Shown here in pieces: positions 4,624-5,087 of a DNA stretch of 5,087 nucleotides. The notes below the pieces were generated by a model that was not told the DNA's origin, searched no databases, and saw nothing but the letters and a program-made list of their open reading frames with translations. The stretch spans positions 1-5,087 of the forward strand of contig CALASU010000104.1 of assembly GCA_937888765.1 (NCBI GenBank), read 5' to 3'. This DNA comes from an uncultured Clostridia bacterium (GTDB lineage: Bacteria > Bacillota > Clostridia > Lachnospirales > Anaerotignaceae). Position 1 is the first letter of the stretch. Each line of letters begins with the position of its first letter. The translations under genes were made by a program, and so were the position numbers.

Positions 4624-5087
4624 ATGAATCATGAAAAAATTACCAATGCCGCAATATCTAATTATTCCAATTCAACACCGTGGCTATTGCAGGATATCTG
4701 GCACAAATATACCTTTTCTGCAATAAAACAAGTCGTCGAGCAATGGCTAGCAGATTATGCAAAGACAGATATGAAAATTCTAAATGCTGGTTCTGGTGGT
4801 ACAGAATATAATAACTGCAAAAAAATGATTCATCTGGACATTATTGAAAAATATATCTGTAATTTTGATGAATACCTTGTAGGTTCTGTTGAGAACATTA
4901 ATTTACCAGATGCATCTATTGATGGTATTGTATGCGTAGGCAGTGTTCTAAATTATGCTGATGCACAGCGTACTATATCAGAATTTTCTCGTATCCTAAA
5001 GCCAGGGGGATTTTTCCAAAGTCTGCAACCATGGATGTGGGCTTATTTTGGGGATCATCCTGCCCGAAGGGGACAAAGTAAATATGT
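4624..5087 (+). CDS. Class I SAM-dependent methyltransferase, 3' end missing; genuine sequence to about 5016
   Basis: ATG 4624 is preceded by AGGAG (4608-4612) at a slightly long 11-base spacing. The frame is open to the window edge, 154 codons, with no stop. Motif I for S-adenosylmethionine binding is ILNAGSGGTEY (52-62), the acidic residue closing strand 2 is D72 (IHLDI), and the later motifs are DGIVCVGSVLNYAD (100-113) and RILKPGGF (123-130). This is the Methyltransf_11/25 type; the substrate cannot be told. An opening with NSTPWLLQDIWHKYTF is shared, from memory, with a Firmicutes family of about 240 residues. After residue 131 (base 5016) the translation no longer resembles that family: residues 132-154 are the antisense of a dipicolinate synthase gene fragment. 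The gene is therefore truncated at roughly its midpoint and is probably non-functional here, unless the join is an assembly error. Confidence 0.82.
   Translation, partial: MNHEKITNAAISNYSNSTPWLLQDIWHKYTFSAIKQVVEQWLADYAKTDMKILNAGSGGTEYNNCKKMIHLDIIEKYICNFDEYLVGSVENINLPDASIDGIVCVGSVLNYADAQRTISEFSRILKPGGFFQSLQPWMWAYFGDHPARRGQSKY
5006..5087 (-). pseudogene. spoVFB: Dipicolinate synthase subunit B fragment, C-terminal part, broken at its 3' end
   Basis: Reading the minus strand from the window edge gives HIYFVPFGQDDPQNKPTSMV followed by ADFGKIP. This matches the C-terminal signature of dipicolinate synthase subunit B (SpoVFB/DpaB; in Bacillus subtilis FFIPFGQDDPFKKPNSMVA), which with subunit A makes the spore-core compound dipicolinic acid in the mother cell. 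About the last 20 residues of the normal protein are absent: past about 5006 the minus frame continues through the antisense of the methyltransferase (LALGYEKILI) and stops at TAG, 4973-4975. The 5' part of the gene lies beyond the window. The match is short (about 25 residues) but highly characteristic and in one uninterrupted frame. It also indicates an endospore-forming host. Confidence 0.75.

Noticed and set aside
5017..5087. Genuine methyltransferase C-terminal sequence
   Set aside because: The plus-strand translation here is unlike the family, while the minus strand gives the dipicolinate synthase B signature in one frame.

Overview
The window looks like accessory DNA from a low-GC, spore-forming member of the Clostridia, most likely a gut Lachnospiraceae-type organism. 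The evidence is AT-rich codon use, strong AGGAGG-type ribosome binding sites, a DUF975 membrane protein, a clostridial-type SLOG/DUF1273 protein, and a fragment of the sporulation gene for dipicolinate synthase subunit B at the right edge. The genus cannot be fixed from the sequence alone.

Layout, left to right. Positions 3-284 hold the 3' end of a SLOG/DUF1273 (YpsA-like) gene. The gap after it carries a weak terminator-like hairpin that overlaps a very good sigma-A-type promoter (352-380). The promoter drives a run of same-strand genes. These are a small conserved gene interrupted by an in-frame amber codon (420-683), a 100-residue soluble protein (699-1001), a 75-residue membrane protein (1021-1248), a 255-residue membrane protein (1319-2086), a DUF975 integral membrane protein (2195-2935) and a 159-residue exported or membrane-anchored protein (2958-3437). 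A strong intrinsic terminator at 3443-3471 closes the run. Four of these six genes encode membrane or exported proteins, so an envelope-related role is plausible, but no specific function can be read from the sequence.

The right third is more AT-rich. A promoter (3529-3557) drives a complete XerC/D-like tyrosine recombinase (3587-4507) with all six catalytic residues. Its stop codon lies inside a very long hairpin (4490-4562; 23 bp perfect arms, about 34 bp with G-U pairs). This is probably a terminator, and possibly also a recombination or end structure. A class I SAM-dependent methyltransferase gene follows (from 4624) and runs off the window.

The most notable observation is at the right edge. 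Methyltransferase similarity stops at about 5016. From there to 5087 the opposite strand encodes the C-terminal motif of dipicolinate synthase subunit B, so two convergent genes are joined tail to tail with both 3' ends missing. It is either a real rearrangement next to a recombinase or a chimeric assembly join. No CRISPR array, tRNA, rRNA or complete insertion sequence was seen.
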